Shown: positions 18,782 through 30,500 of the stretch, one piece after another
How positions within the stretch are numbered: position 1 is the stretch's first letter
Layout of the letters: each line of letters starts with the position of its first letter
From: Pseudeuparius sepicola
Lineage: Eukaryota; Arthropoda; Insecta; Coleoptera; Anthribidae
Length of the DNA stretch: 64,000 bases
NCBI GenBank assembly: GCA_963920635.1
Contig: OY987303.1
Span: 44,701,223-44,765,222, forward strand
Reading direction: 5' to 3'
Notes under the pieces: model-generated
What the model saw: the letters and a program-made list of their open reading frames with translations, nothing else
Told to the model about the DNA's origin: nothing
Database searches by the model: none
Position numbers and translations under genes: made by a program

Positions 18782-20930
18782 TTATTTATCAACTTCACAC
18801 ACGTCTTTATCTCCCCAAGGAAGTGTTGAAACACTGTCAACTGGATAACGCTTATCATCAAATGGATTTAAACCAATCCTAGAGTGGTTTATGCTAAAAA
18901 CGTCATGAGCCAATGAGCGTATAGAACGTTGATTTAAAATTTTTCCGCTCTTGTTAAATACACAATCGAAATAATCTTGATATGTTATATGCTTCGCTAC
19001 AACGTGTTCCCCGACACCGTTTGATTTTTTAACACACATATTTACTAAGACCTATGAAATGTGTCAAGATACTACCGTTTAATTCGTTCTTCATTAGCCC
19101 TGACACTTTCTTATTTACGAGTGGAATTCCATGTGGATTGTCTGCAGTACAGTTACTGGTAGCAAACCGATGGATATGTTTTTTTAACTACATCTTCACA
19201 AAGTATTTGGTAAACTAGACTACCAGTATCAGTGCATAATAATAAGCAGTCAGTCGGTGAAAATATTTTCAACATAAAGTTAGAGACATTCCAACGTGCA
19301 GAGGTTTATCAAACAACACTTCTTGTTGCACCGTAATTGCCCTTCCATTTCCGAAATAGTTTAACAATTCTGTTTTCTAACGTTCTGCATTGTTTTGCCG
19401 TAGTTGGCATTATTCATAAGTTTCATTATTTTTTTAATCTAACGTTGTCACAGCTCTTAAATGAGTATTGAGTCATATATAGGGAGCTAACCAGGCAAAT
19501 TGTTTAAATTTCAAAATTCTATGAACTTTTTCAAAAATAAGCCGTGTTTTAAAGCTTGCTTAAGCGCTCTTTAATGAATCACATAATTGTTCTTATCATA
19601 GAAACTGGTCATAAGCTTTTTTATTTTGGAACCTAGAGGTTTGCGTTGTTCAGGTGCGAAAGGGAGATCTTTATGGATCTTATGAAGATTATCTGGTCTG
19701 GGTATGACAAATCAACTTCCAAAATATATACTTCATCAGCATCGTCAGCAACCATGGTGACCCACATAAATTCCCCGTAATTCACAAATCGCCCAGCCCT
19801 AAAGGTTGTTAACATCCACATAAAGAATATATTTTGACGGCATATTAACATCATAGCGTTGACTGACGTATTAATAAAGACTGCTCACGGCTGTCATATT
19901 TGACAGTCCATGAGCTTCCCGAGACAAAATACAATGCAAAATACATTGTTGACCATACGCGCCATCAGCTTTCCAGGACATGAAGTTATAGCCGTGAGAA
20001 GTCTTATTAATACGTCAGTCAACCATCATAAATTTCCATATATTTCTTGTTGGCCTGAGAAAAGCAGTGGCTTACCTGGCTTACCCCACCTCGAATACCC
20101 TTCTCGAAAAACATTAAGATGTCACTATCTTGGAAGGTTTCTAAGTTACATTTTGTATATCGAAGCATACAATCCCAACTAAATCCTGGTAAAGTATAGT
20201 ACCAGACGGGATATAAGTCATAATTTCGAAGACTAGTCGTTCTAAAATTCTCAAATATACCAGTCAGCAAAGGAACATCAGTTTGCAAGTACAGATATAA
20301 ATACTCTCCCAAGGTCTTTATACCAAACCTCTCCCAAACTAATGGGACATGCTTATAATCCTTCTCATCAATATTAGAATCATTTAATTTGTTAAAAAAA
20401 ATTTGGATGGGTGGTAATGAGGTTTTCTGCAATTTTTCCAGCGAATTGATGTAATCATAGCAAAAAACACTTTTCCTAGTTAACAAGTCAAAATTTTCTG
20501 AAGAAAATCGAAATTCATTTTTAGTACATATTTCCCAAAGTATTTAGAGACGATCTAAGTTTGTAGAGAGAGAAGGCCAAGAACTTGAAAGAATCAATGA
20601 AGCGAAATCTAATATTTGTTTCATAATCGAATATTATGAAGCTAATATATTTTTCATTATTTAAAGAAAGTAGTGTGACATGGTTCCGTTTGGCAAGTTC
20701 TCGTGTTATAAAGTGACTGTCATACCCACTAAGATTGTGGAAAATTATGGGGACTACGAACGAATTCTTGTAATTTAAATTGAATGCTTGATGACCATAA
20801 CCTCGAAATATAGAGGTCAGATGGCAGTGATCACGTGCAATGGTGTCATTAGCCTTGAATTTTTTCTCCTAAATGTGACAATTAGGAGTGGCATTTTTAA
20901 GGCTTATATAGTCCTAGCGGTAGGCAAAAT
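18782..20930 (-). pseudogene. Polinton DNA polymerase B (protein-primed type), decayed
   Basis: A relic of the element's own replicative polymerase (DNA_pol_B_2 family). From 20930 downward the minus strand shows a zinc-binding N-terminal block (RDHCHL with an upstream C..C-like trace), the exonuclease region with FHNLSGYD and RFIDSF, then 20486-20019 with LLTRKSVFCYDYINSLEKL and EKGIRGGVSQVSH. After a 168-bp MITE come YILEVDL (19854-19633), the motif-B block KLMNNANYGK (near 19420) and the motif-C block TDTGSLVYQI (near 19220). The C-terminal end DDKRYPVDSVSTLPWG lies at 18782-19039. Motif C reads DTG where catalytic DTD is expected. Several stops and frame changes also make it inactive. Confidence 0.85.
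19856..20023. mobile_element. 168-bp MITE inside polymerase B
   Basis: The left end GCGTTGACTGACGTATTAAT and right end ATTAATACGTCAGTCAAC form inverted repeats of about 35 bp. CATCATA (19849-19855 and 20024-20030) duplicates the target; an eighth base differs. It separates two well-recognised blocks of the polymerase. Non-coding. Confidence 0.75.
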
Positions 20931-21436
20931 TATTCGGCAATTTGTGATACCAAGGTTCCAATTGGTACAGTTGTTGCTTAGACTCATTTGGTCAATATTT
21001 TTTTAATAAATAATAAATAATAAAAAATGTTTTGCTGTTTGTACTATTTTTCCAGGTCGGTGACTACCTTTTGGTTTCGGGAAGGAAAATCAAACGCAGG
21101 CTTCATATTTTCAGATTTCATTTCTACGAGAAATATTGTTGTTTCTCACAAATGCCCACAATTATTTACTTAAGCCTGGTTCATGCAGCTTCTTTATCTT
21201 TTAATTTTACTTTATCTTTAAGAAATAGCCAACGGCATTTGTCCCTTGATTTGAACTGACCAATGACATTTAATATTTCTTAAAGATAAAGAAGAATTAA
21301 AAGATAAAGAAGCTGCATGAACCAGGCTTTAGTTAAAATTTTGATATTAATCATTGTTATATTCCAGTTCTACGTCACTTCCTAAATATTGAATGAGTTT
21401 TTTGGTGGTTTCAACATGCCAAAGCATTCAAAATAT
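20931..21436. other. Spacer between polymerase B and minor capsid relic
   Basis: No gene is recognised apart from a palindromic element at 21168-21338. A short A/T tract lies at 21000-21025. Upstream polymerase sequence may extend here but has eroded. Confidence 0.35.
21168..21338. repeat. Palindromic MITE
   Basis: The arms begin TAAGCCTGGTTCATGCAGCT and end with the inverse, GCATGAACCAGGCTTTA. The inner arms TTTATCTTTAAGAAAT are inverted too, giving about 60-bp arms around a short centre. TTAA-like flanks are seen. Confidence 0.65.
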
Positions 21437-21640
21437 TCACACTTTTTTCCTCTCTTGCGGTATTCTACCCAATGGGACCCAGAATTTTGCTGGATATCTT
21501 GCACCCCTCGCTAACGATCCTAGGGCACTCAGAGCACCCAGTGTAGGCAGAAACGGGAAACGGGAGAAATCCTCCAGTCTTCTGTTGAAAGGGAATAATC
21601 CTAGGTATTTTAATTTACACTTTCCACCCATTTTTTATGT
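21437..21640 (-). pseudogene. Possible Polinton hydrophobic minor protein
   Basis: The minus-strand frame has a hydrophobic, Leu/Ala/Gly-rich stretch, FPFLPTLGALSALGSLA, between the phospholipase-like gene and polymerase B. Polintons carry a hydrophobic minor capsid (pVI-like) protein with a similar run. Only composition and position support this; the rest of the frame is not conserved. Confidence 0.3.
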
Positions 21641-21749
21641 GCACGCGTGCAGCACGTGTGCTGCTAACGATGCTTTTTTTAATTTGTTGAGTAATTTATC
21701 TGTTTGGTTGTAAAGTATTTTTTAGGGCTTTATCCACCTTCTTGACTAT

Positions 21750-22048
21750 ATCTCTTTTAAACGAAAATGGCCGTTTCATACTTATTCCCAACTTTCTTTT
21801 AACTCCCAAGCACTATTTTCCAATTCTCAGTCGGCCTTATGTCGAGCTTCTAGCGATTTGTTTTTACTATATAAAACGTCATGAACTAAAATGCAGCAAT
21901 CTAATTTATTTATACCAGTATCACCTCTAGATAGTCGCTTTTCTAATGTAGTGACAGGACCACAATACTGATAGCCCGGAAGATGTAACTCGATCGTCAA
22001 TTTGTCAATTAATGAGTTGAGCAGTCCGCTCCCTTTAACAATTGTCAT
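21750..22048 (-). pseudogene. Polinton phospholipase A2-like (Parvo_coat_N type) gene
   Basis: Starts at ATG 22048, six bases after the stop of the 33-residue gene. The order is ELHLPGYQYCGP, then EKRLSRGDTGINKLD, then VHDVLYSKNKSLEARHKAD. The HD pair matches the active-site dyad of the PLA2 domain seen in parvovirus VP1 and in many arthropod Polintons, where it would help virions leave endosomes. The calcium loop reads YCGPV rather than the family pattern Y.G.G. The frame fails after HKAD; a trace (ENSAWELKESWE) continues in another frame. Probably inactive. Confidence 0.75.
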
Positions 22049-22054
22049 TATACA

Positions 22055-22156
22055 TTATAATTTTACATTTCTAAACTGTTTATTTAACTCATGCATAATA
22101 ATCATGCTTTTTAGCTTTTCCAGTTCCTCCATATGTCGACGCAGCCTCTCGCTCAT
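22055..22156 (-). CDS. Short charged Polinton protein (33 aa), copy 2
   Basis: Begins MSERLRRHMEELEKLK at ATG 22156 and ends at TAA 22055-22057. It is nearly identical to the plus-strand copy at 5090-5182 but has a different tail (NKQFRNVKL). It lies between a decayed copy of the same upstream ORF and the phospholipase-like gene with a six-base gap. It is fully open. Function unknown. Confidence 0.6.
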   Translation of the reverse strand: MSERLRRHMEELEKLKSMIIMHELNKQFRNVKL

Positions 22157-22340
22157 TCTTCACAAAAAAAAATATTAGTCGTTTTTCCAACAGGTCCCAA
22201 GCTTGCTAAAAAATACCTTTTGTTGCTCCTATTCTACTCATAGATTCGTTCTTGAGTTAATTCATTCGTAAACCGCTTCAGAATGCCTTGAAATAATTTT
22301 ACTGATATGAAATAGCTGCGGTTAAATAACTATTCACAAA
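22157..22340 (-). pseudogene. Polinton conserved small ORF (copy 2), decayed
   Basis: The minus strand repeats the 3' half of the 4825-5093 ORF: the nucleotide stretch encoding ELTQERI is nearly identical, and the stop again overlaps the next start. Upstream similarity fades by about 22290, and small indels break the frame. Confidence 0.55.
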
Positions 22341-23440
22341 ACAATCCTCCTACTTTACGAGATGAGGGGAGCCATTGCAATCTATCCGGCGGGGTGAACT
22401 TGCCGTACAGTATAAGTAGTAATCTGTAATAATTGAATTACTGGCGCATCTGATGCGCCTAGGCCCTAGTCACTGACAGCCAACGCCGCCAGCATCTAGT
22501 GGCCGGCCAGACAGTAAACTAAACAATTATATCAAAATACCCACCTGTCACGCTGTTTTGTTGCCTAGGAAAAAAACGCGTCGTGCAATTTAAAAATTGT
22601 GATATCTACAAAAGTGTGTGCGGAAATTCGCGAAAAGACTTTAAGCAAAAACCGGTGCTTATGATGTAAATACAACATTTCCTTAAGATGTTTGAAGTGT
22701 TATAACGCTTTCCCTTTGTAGAATCAAAGCTAAATACACCAAAAATGCAGATGAAAGGTAGGTATTTCTTCAATTTTATTCTCCACAAAATAAATCATTA
22801 AAATGTGGCAACATAGCTCTCCAGTGCCAATCTTGATGGTTGACATTGAAGCAAAAGCGTCGACTTATTCGATTATTGAGGTTCATTTGACCCACATTTT
22901 AAATTTCGAGAAAAATATTTTTCTCTCGCATTTTCCTTTTTAGTAGACCTCCCCACTGTGTGGTTACATTTTTTTACATCGATACTGAATCACCCTGTAT
23001 ATGCATTTTTGACATGTAATCTGCCTTGACCACTCTGTATATTTTTAAAGTCCGACCTGTACTTGCTTATGCTATCTGATAAAAATTCTGTAACGTTACA
23101 TGATTAGACGATTAAGATATATTTGGCTTTGATATGTTTTTATCCAACCTATAATATGAAATTTTTTTACCTATTCTTATGAATTTTTTTTACCTATTCT
23201 TATATACTTAGGTGTATTTTATTTATTCTTAATTCTGTAACGTCATCGATATGGAACTATTAAGGTTCCTCTGCCTTTGTTTTTTGTCCTACCCTGTACC
23301 TATATGAATTTTGATAGTCCATTTTCTTTCAGTAGAGTAAGAGGGTAAAATTAAACAAAGCACTGACAGAATTTTGGTTTGTCTCATTTTAATTCTGTGA
23401 CGTCACCGAGATTCTAGCTTACACTCTTTTAGATAATATT
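22341..23440. other. Unassigned stretch
   Basis: No gene is recognised. A short palindrome (CTGGCGCATCTGATGCGCC) lies near 22441. CACCCTGTAT-like termini near 22992 and 23271 suggest scraps of the foldback family seen elsewhere. No Polinton terminal repeat could be identified. Confidence 0.35.
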
Positions 23441-23448
23441 TTACAAGT

Positions 23449-23525
23449 GCGTCGATGGCTCATGTGGTGACGCCGTCGATTTTGTAAATCGATGGTCTTA
23501 GGTTTGAACCCTGGTGATTTTTTAT
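23449..23525 (+). repeat. tRNA-derived SINE head (Thr-like)
   Basis: An A-box-like TGGCTCATGTGG (23456), a hairpin with a 7-base loop carrying TGT in the anticodon position (TCGAT TTTGTAA ATCGA-like, near 23476-23493) and a B box GGTTTGAACCC (23501-23511) follow tRNA spacing. The acceptor ends do not pair, so this is probably a SINE head or tRNA pseudogene, not a working tRNA. Confidence 0.5.
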
Positions 23526-24401
23526 ACTCAGAAGTTTCAATTTGGCGCCATGGAATGACGTCAGAGTGCGAGTCGCGCACCATAGGTCAGAGAGCTCCGA
23601 TTGGCCGCGAGTAAAGGGGGCGGAGCTTAGGAGGAAAGTGGAGGGGGGTCTGCCCACGACACCCGTTACCTACCCGTTAGGTACCTATTAGGTACCAACA
23701 TAGCGGGTGCTCCGGGGCTTGAGCACCCGGCCAGTTGTTGGAAGCTCAAGCAAAGGTGACAACTAAACAATTTGAAAATATTATATGTCAAATGTTCCCC
23801 ATAAAATCGTCCATAAGACTAAGCACTTTTGCGATATTTACGCAAAGTTAGATAACTAATCGTTTTTTGTTTTGTTTTGTTTTTTGTTTGTTTTTGTTTA
23901 AAGACCGCGTCTTAAAATTCAGAATTCAGCGGACTCTCATCCGGATGAATCAACTGATATCTCCCTCTCATTTGTTTCCCTTTGGAGGAAGTAAGAGACA
24001 GATATCCAGCTGATTCATCGGGATGAGAGTCCGCTGAATTTTAAAACGAGACCTTTCTAATAGAAATACCTTTATTTTATTTCAATCTATTTACATTGTG
24101 TTTTTTTTAATCATCGGGGTGATAACTGTTCGTTTTTTGTTATGTACTTTTCTTTTATATTTATAAATAAAATTAAATAACATTTTGGGGGGAGGTTGTA
24201 TACCTTGGGCACCCAGCCAAATTTTGAGAAGTCGGCGCCTATGGGTACCAAGGTGGGAAATACCTGGCTAGTAATTTAACTTTGAAGTTGATAGCTGTTG
24301 AAAGGGCTTTTAAACGGTAATGTAAGAAATATCAAATATATAAATGCGTTGTTCCCCGCACAACTGATAATCTGAGATTTGCAAAATTTTGCTGCCCGAT
24401 T
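23526..24401. other. Region upstream of MICU3 exon 1
   Basis: Holds a palindromic element (23901-24052) and otherwise unassigned DNA. Two KpnI-like GGTACC palindromes lie near 23670-23695. No clear TATA box or initiator is seen before the MICU3 start; the 5' UTR probably lies within the last few hundred bases. Confidence 0.35.
23901..24052. repeat. Palindromic MITE upstream of MICU3
   Basis: The arm containing ATTCAGCGGACTCTCATCC is inverted at 24015-24052, with the next block (GATGAATCA.CTG.ATATCT) also inverted. The unit is about 150 bp with a short centre. Confidence 0.7.
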
Positions 24402-24581
24402 ATGGTTTCAAGATTCAAGTTTTTTATCGGGAGAATTTTGAATATAAAAAAATATGACTCTATACGAAGATTTACAAATGTTTTCACGAATAGTGCGAAG
24501 AAAAACAATGGCTTACTTCTTTATGTAGTAAGTGGTGGAGTGGCCCTCTACGGAGTGTTTAAGTACAAGCAGATTCAAAAG
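24402..24581 (+). CDS. MICU3: MICU3 exon 1
   Basis: Sixty complete codons from ATG 24402 to the donor AAAAG/GTATAT. Contains the Arg/Lys-rich presequence-like start and the hydrophobic segment, ending FKYKQIQK. Phase 0. The assignment to this gene rests on these features and the phase; the region is poorly conserved in the family. Confidence 0.7.
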
Positions 24582-27500
24582 GTATATGTTTCACATTATT
24601 TAAAAAACATTAAGCTTCACGTAATAGAGGTACCTACTTCCTGTTTTTTTATGAAATACAATTATCTGTTAAGCTAACCTGTTCGTAGTTCGTAGGTTCG
24701 ATATATCGGTGTCAAATGGTAGCAAACTTAAATTTAAACACAAGGTGACACAGGATGTAGTAAGGATAGCACAACCACTTTTTCTCGCAGTTTGAACAGT
24801 TTTTTGCGATTCACTACTGCGCAAATTCTCACTTTCTAGTCTAATTAGACCGTCTAAACTACTTTTGGTTTAACTGAAATCGAAAGTTACATTAACTTTG
24901 TTATTTTCATGCATAATCTCGCAATTTGTATTCGCTATTTGCATTCTACTCAAAATTTGCCTTAAAATCGCCGAAACAATACACCAGGCGAATAGTAAAT
25001 CATGGAAAAGTTATAGTAGGCCATGGAAATGTTTCATTGGTTTGTTTCGGCCTGCTTGATACCATCAAGCCAACAAGCCAGGTTGAAAGAACTAAATTCG
25101 GCTGCTGAATTCCAATCATCTACAGTTTTTTTAGAGCTTTTCTTGCAAAAACTTGCCCATAATGTTCACTTTTAGCTGCAAACTAACCCACAAGCTTTCA
25201 AAATTGTTCAGCTAACTTTCATGGCCGATTGAGTAGTATGTACAGGGTGATCATTTTAGACGCCCAGCATGTGTTGGTGGAAAACGGTCAAAGAAATAGA
25301 GATATTATATATGGGAGATGATATAGGGTGTATAAAGGAATAAACTGGCCCATTTAGCGACTCTTTGCTAATACGACGCTAGGCGTTGCAACGCCAAGAA
25401 ATATTTTTTCCCATCAATATACCCCTTTTGTTACATCGTTCGAAAGCCTGAACATTTTTCATTAATGTCATTTTTCTTTATTCTCTTCTGTTAAAAAGGT
25501 TTTCTTCAAAAAGGCATTAAAATATTAATTTCTGTTGGTTTTTTCAATGATTTTATCTTTGGGGATATTCCCCCGACCATTTATTTGCTTGAAAGATCTT
25601 TAAACCGCGTCTTTTGACCTTCTTACCGTTGTCAACATACAAATCCAGGACCGGCTAACATTTTTTATACCCTTAATTTTCACTAAATGCATTTAGCGAA
25701 TTTTTTGTTTAAAATCTGATACCGCAGCTTTAATCAGGACACTACAGAACCAGCACATTATTCCAAATCTGAACAAAAAGTATACGGTGTCTACAGAGTA
25801 CTTACTAAAATTTAGCAAAATACGAATTTTAAAGGCAATTGGCGAATCAAGAGTCAAATATGCATTCAGGGGCGGATGGGACAGGCGGACTACCAGGAGA
25901 TTTCCCCATGGAACATGGAATTACCTCAAAACAGTTGAATGGTCAACAGGACTATACAAGGTATCTATTGGTTTGTATATACAGGTTGTTTTTCTCTGTC
26001 ATCTCAAAGTGCTGAATTTTTTAAAGGTCAAATGCACTTATTTTATTATTATAAATTATTGGGAATGTATTAGTAAATGACAAAATAATCCCTTTTTTAC
26101 AAAGTATCATCTAGCAAGTAAAAAACGATTTAAATCATTGGACTTTTCTCGACAAAGCTAAAAGAAAATACAGGTTGTATTTTTATTGTATTATTGTATT
26201 ATTATTTGTTATTGGATCTTTGTATACCCATACCCTGTGTGCTCCTATTGACCATTCAACTGTTTTGAAGTAATTCCATGGCATACTTGACTCTTGACCC
26301 GCCAAATTCCTCAAAAAATTATATTTTGTTAAATTTTGGCTCCCTGTACAACAGAACTTCCTGTATATTCCGATTTTTAACAAAAAACCAAATGCATTTG
26401 GTGAAAATTGGGGGTATAAAAAAAGCGTAGCCGGTCCTAGATTTGCATGTTGACATCGTTAAGATAGTCAAGAGACACGGTTTGAAGATCTTTCGAACAA
26501 TTAATGAGTCGGGGAATATCCCCGAAAATAAAATCATTGAAAACGCTACGTCATTTGCGATGAACAAAAATTAAAATTTTAATGCGTTTTTGAAGAATAA
26601 CTTTTTAACGGAAGAGAATAAAAAAATGGCAATAATGAAAAATATTCAGAAAAATTAGGGCTTTCGAAAGATGTAACAAAAGGGGTATGTTGGTGGGAAA
26701 AATATTTCTTGGCGTCGCGACGCCTAGCGTCGTATTTGCAAAGTCGCTAAATGGGCCAATTTATTCTTTTATACGCCCTATACCGTATTGCTAGGTTTGC
26801 TTCGCAAGTCCCAGATTCAATGTGCTACTCTAGTATTAGTTCTAATAAGTAGGAGCATTGAATAAGGAATTCGAATACCTTAATCAATGGTAGGAGGGGG
26901 AAGTAGGGACACGGACGGTGGAAGTGACGCGACGCGCGCAGTGGGCGAGATCATCCGCTTGATGATTCCGATTGGCTCCTATCTCAGAGAAATAACCAAG
27001 GATAGAGGGAGCAACAGCCTCAAAATACATACATTTGTAGTCAACCAACATCTTATGCAAATTTACCGAAGTAAACAAACATTAGGCCCGTGTGTACAAC
27101 GTTTACCTGAGATAGGTTATGTCCTGAGAGATATTAATTTAGCCACATACCACACACTTTCTGCGTCCCATTGTATACAAAATCAGTCACTATATCCTAA
27201 ATACTAATAAATAGCCTTTAAATTAACAGAAAAACAATTAAAAACGGGAAAAATCCATACGTAAACAATCGGAAAACTTGACATGCTGGGCATACCCAAA
27301 ACAAATATCGCTGAGTTAACGGACGCGGCGCCCGCGGCAGCAAAAGCAGCGATGCCATGTCGGGCGGTTTGAGGTATCTGTGACGATTTTATTAAAGTGA
27401 TAATTAGATACTATAATTACACTGCAATTTAGTTTTAGTTTAAAATTGTTACAAACAAGAAATTAATAACTACATTTGTTAATTTAGCGTTATGGGAGGT

Positions 27501-30500
27501 GTGCCTTCATTGAATCTCATTATTAAACCCTTCTATTTTGAAATGAAATGCTGTAAACAATGGAGTAAGCGGCATCACTCAAAAAGATGTTGGCTTTGTT
27601 TACTTTTTGTTCTTACTCCCTCTATCCTTGGTTATTTCTCCGAGGCTCCTACGCTTCAAAATCCCCACTCCCCACGTTGGTCTGTGATTCCCACTATGAC
27701 GCCACGGCATGCAACGGAAGCCAGAAATTGTTTTGCCTTCATTATTAGTGTAGCTGGCCTGGAGAGCACATAATAAAACATTTTTGTGAGAAAATGCCGG
27801 TAATATACACGACGAAAAAAAAACCATTATAAAATGGTATTACATGTCCCAAAGTGCCAATGAAGTTGTTGGGCGCTTCGTGTGTTTATCTTCCCGGATA
27901 GACCAGTTCCGGACTGTAGCAGGATATCACGCATTGTTCACCGTTTTGAAGAAATCGGGTGTATATCTGGCTGCAGAAAATGTAGATCCGACGTTGAAAA
28001 TCGAAATCGCTCTGCTATTTCTGCAGCAAGAGAACAGAGAGAGGTCAATCTTTGTGCCGTAGTGGAAACAAGTGAACCGTGTTCGAGCCGCCATATTTCC
28101 GATGAAGTAGGCATTTCGAGTAGTACAGTGAGGGCAATATTGAACGTAGACTTTGGGGTTAGTCATATTTCTCGTATTCATCTTTTTTCCATGAAAGCCT
28201 CAGACAAAGAAATAAACGGACAAAGTATTTCGTATATCGATACCTATTCAGCTGTTATTATTATTTTGATTTTTAGATTTCCAAAAGACACAAATTTAAG
28301 AACCCAGTCATATCATAGGAAAGGAAAAAATTGACCCGAACATAGAATACAGAATATAGATATCATTTTCCTATAGTGAAGACTTGATAAAAAAAACCAA
28401 GTGGGATTCCATATAAGAAAAGGGGCAGTACCACAACTTATTCTGATGTAAGTATTACAAAAACAATATTTAGGTTGTTTTTAATATTGAAAACTTAGGT
28501 ATTTTTTTATTCCCCAATAAAAATAGTAGGTATATCAACACCTTTCCGATCAATTTGGTCATCATGTGAGATTTGAACCCCCATGAACCTACAACCTACC
28601 CATATTATAACAACGCATTACTTATTAATTTGCTGTATTGTAGATAGTAAAATGAATAATAATTATTAAATTTCCAGATCTAGTACTTGTGATGTACTGT
28701 ATGAAAAACATACTGGATCAATCATTCAAGAACCCCACTCAGATATTCCCTCTGCCCCAAAAAAGTAAGTGTTTATTTTATTGGAATAATTAATTGCTTA
28801 TAGTAAAAGTATTTAGATTTAAATCGTACGTTATAATTTCGAACTCCTAAAAATGCTTATATAATCAAAAATATTATTATCCTCTTAAAGAGTTAAAAAG
28901 ATAATACTCCTTCCTTTTGAACCGAGCTTTCAGATGCATGATCAGTTTTTTACCACCCAAAATGTAAGACCACAAAATATTAGAGGGAAGTTATTGTTGA
29001 CAAAAGGAGAAACTTTTTCATTTTTGACTTCGCGAAAAATATAGATATTCTTCCTAAAAACTTTTGCTTGCAAAATAAATAAGGTTGGCATAGAGTGGCT
29101 TATTCTTAGATGTAGGTACAGAATTGACAGAAAATGTAAGTCTGAAAATGCTCCAACACTAAAGTACCTCGATTTCTTTAATTTTTGAGGAAATACAAAA
29201 TAAAAAAGTTGTTTTTTATTGTTGTAATGCTTGCCATAATAATAATACATAATTTCGAATTCAGCCTATATGTTACTTATAAAGCTTCTACGGCCTCATG
29301 TTCATATGAACTTTTTTCTTAGGATGACGTCTTCTACCAATGCTTATAATTTCGCGACTTAAAAAGAAGACACGCAGTATAATTTTAGTTAAATTCCTAA
29401 ATACCATCATTTCAGTAGTACCTGCACTAATTTATCTTAAAATATATTTTTATATGGTGAAATTACTAGACAATAATCATTTGATTTCGAAAAACTGAAA
29501 TTAATTTTAATTATAATGCAGGTTGAAAGAATCTGCTGACTCTGTTATCAGAGATTCGGCAAGTGTAACTCTTTAGAATTGGCTCTGTCAGCAACTATCC
29601 CAGCATCTGAAGTATGTAGATGAATTCGATAAGGATTGCCTGAAGTATGAAACAGTTCATCCACAGAATTAACTGACACTGCCTTGGTGACAAACTCCAA
29701 GAATAGACAAGCCACAAAGAAGTACGTTCCAATATTATGGCAGACAATATAGCATATACTTTTGTGGAACTATATTTTCTGTGATGCTATATTAAAGTTT
29801 TTACAACAATTATTTTGATAATTCAAACTTAAAATTAACAAGTGTATTAGTTGAGACAAGTCACAAGGATGAATAAAATGTATGTATGTATGTATGTAAT
29901 AAATGTATGTATAAAGAGGGCATTTCGATCAAGAAGTTAATATCTACTAATTCCGGTAATTCCACCACTGTTCATTCGAAAATCTTAAATTCATTGCCCT
30001 GTATAAAATTATAAAATTTTGTTTAAAAATAACCCTAGTATATATTTTTTTCATTTCCAGACGTACATTAAAAAAACAGAGATATTTTGGGCACATCAAA
30101 AGCGATGACATGAGTAGTCCAAAGAGAGCCATACGTGCTTGGGCAATATGGGCAAGACAACATTTATAAAAATTAAAAGTAAAAAATATAAAATAAGTTT
30201 ATTCCTAATGATTCAAACCATACAATAATATATTAGTACATAGAAGTTAATATCCAAAAATTTTAAATATCTGATAAGAAATTGATTTAGGTAAATTTAG
30301 AATATTCTTAACCTAATCCCCCATAAGCCTAGCTTTTTTATCATCATTTATGTAAAATTATGTAAATAAGTACCTAGTTATATTTCTTCTAAGTGTTTTT
30401 GTATTGTATGTTTGTAGCCTTAAATGAGAATACAATGTTTTATTAGAATAGTTATTGTTTTAATTTTTGGCCCCTTAGAATATACGCGCCCATGTCGTTG

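Larger units (their letters stand above)
28362..30170 (+). pseudogene. THAP-domain gene relic (three exon-like segments)
   Basis: 28362-28447 holds the end of a THAP domain: SEDLIKKTKWDS, then after a one-base shift RKGAVPQLIL, ending at a donor GTAAGT. 28677-28768 is flanked by a good acceptor (TTTCCAG) and donor (AAAAAA/GTAAGT). A segment after an acceptor at 29520 reads LKESADSVIRDSASVTL and then stops. Another after TTTCCAG at 30060 reads LKKQRYFGHIKSDD and ends near 30170. Together they look like a small THAP protein or P-type transposase fragment on the MICU3 strand. No THAP N-terminal half is visible. Confidence 0.45.

Noticed and set aside
25787..26567. Open frames in the foldback at 25320-26791
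   Set aside because: Similar frames appear in both arms in inverted form and in the related 36961 element; there is no domain.
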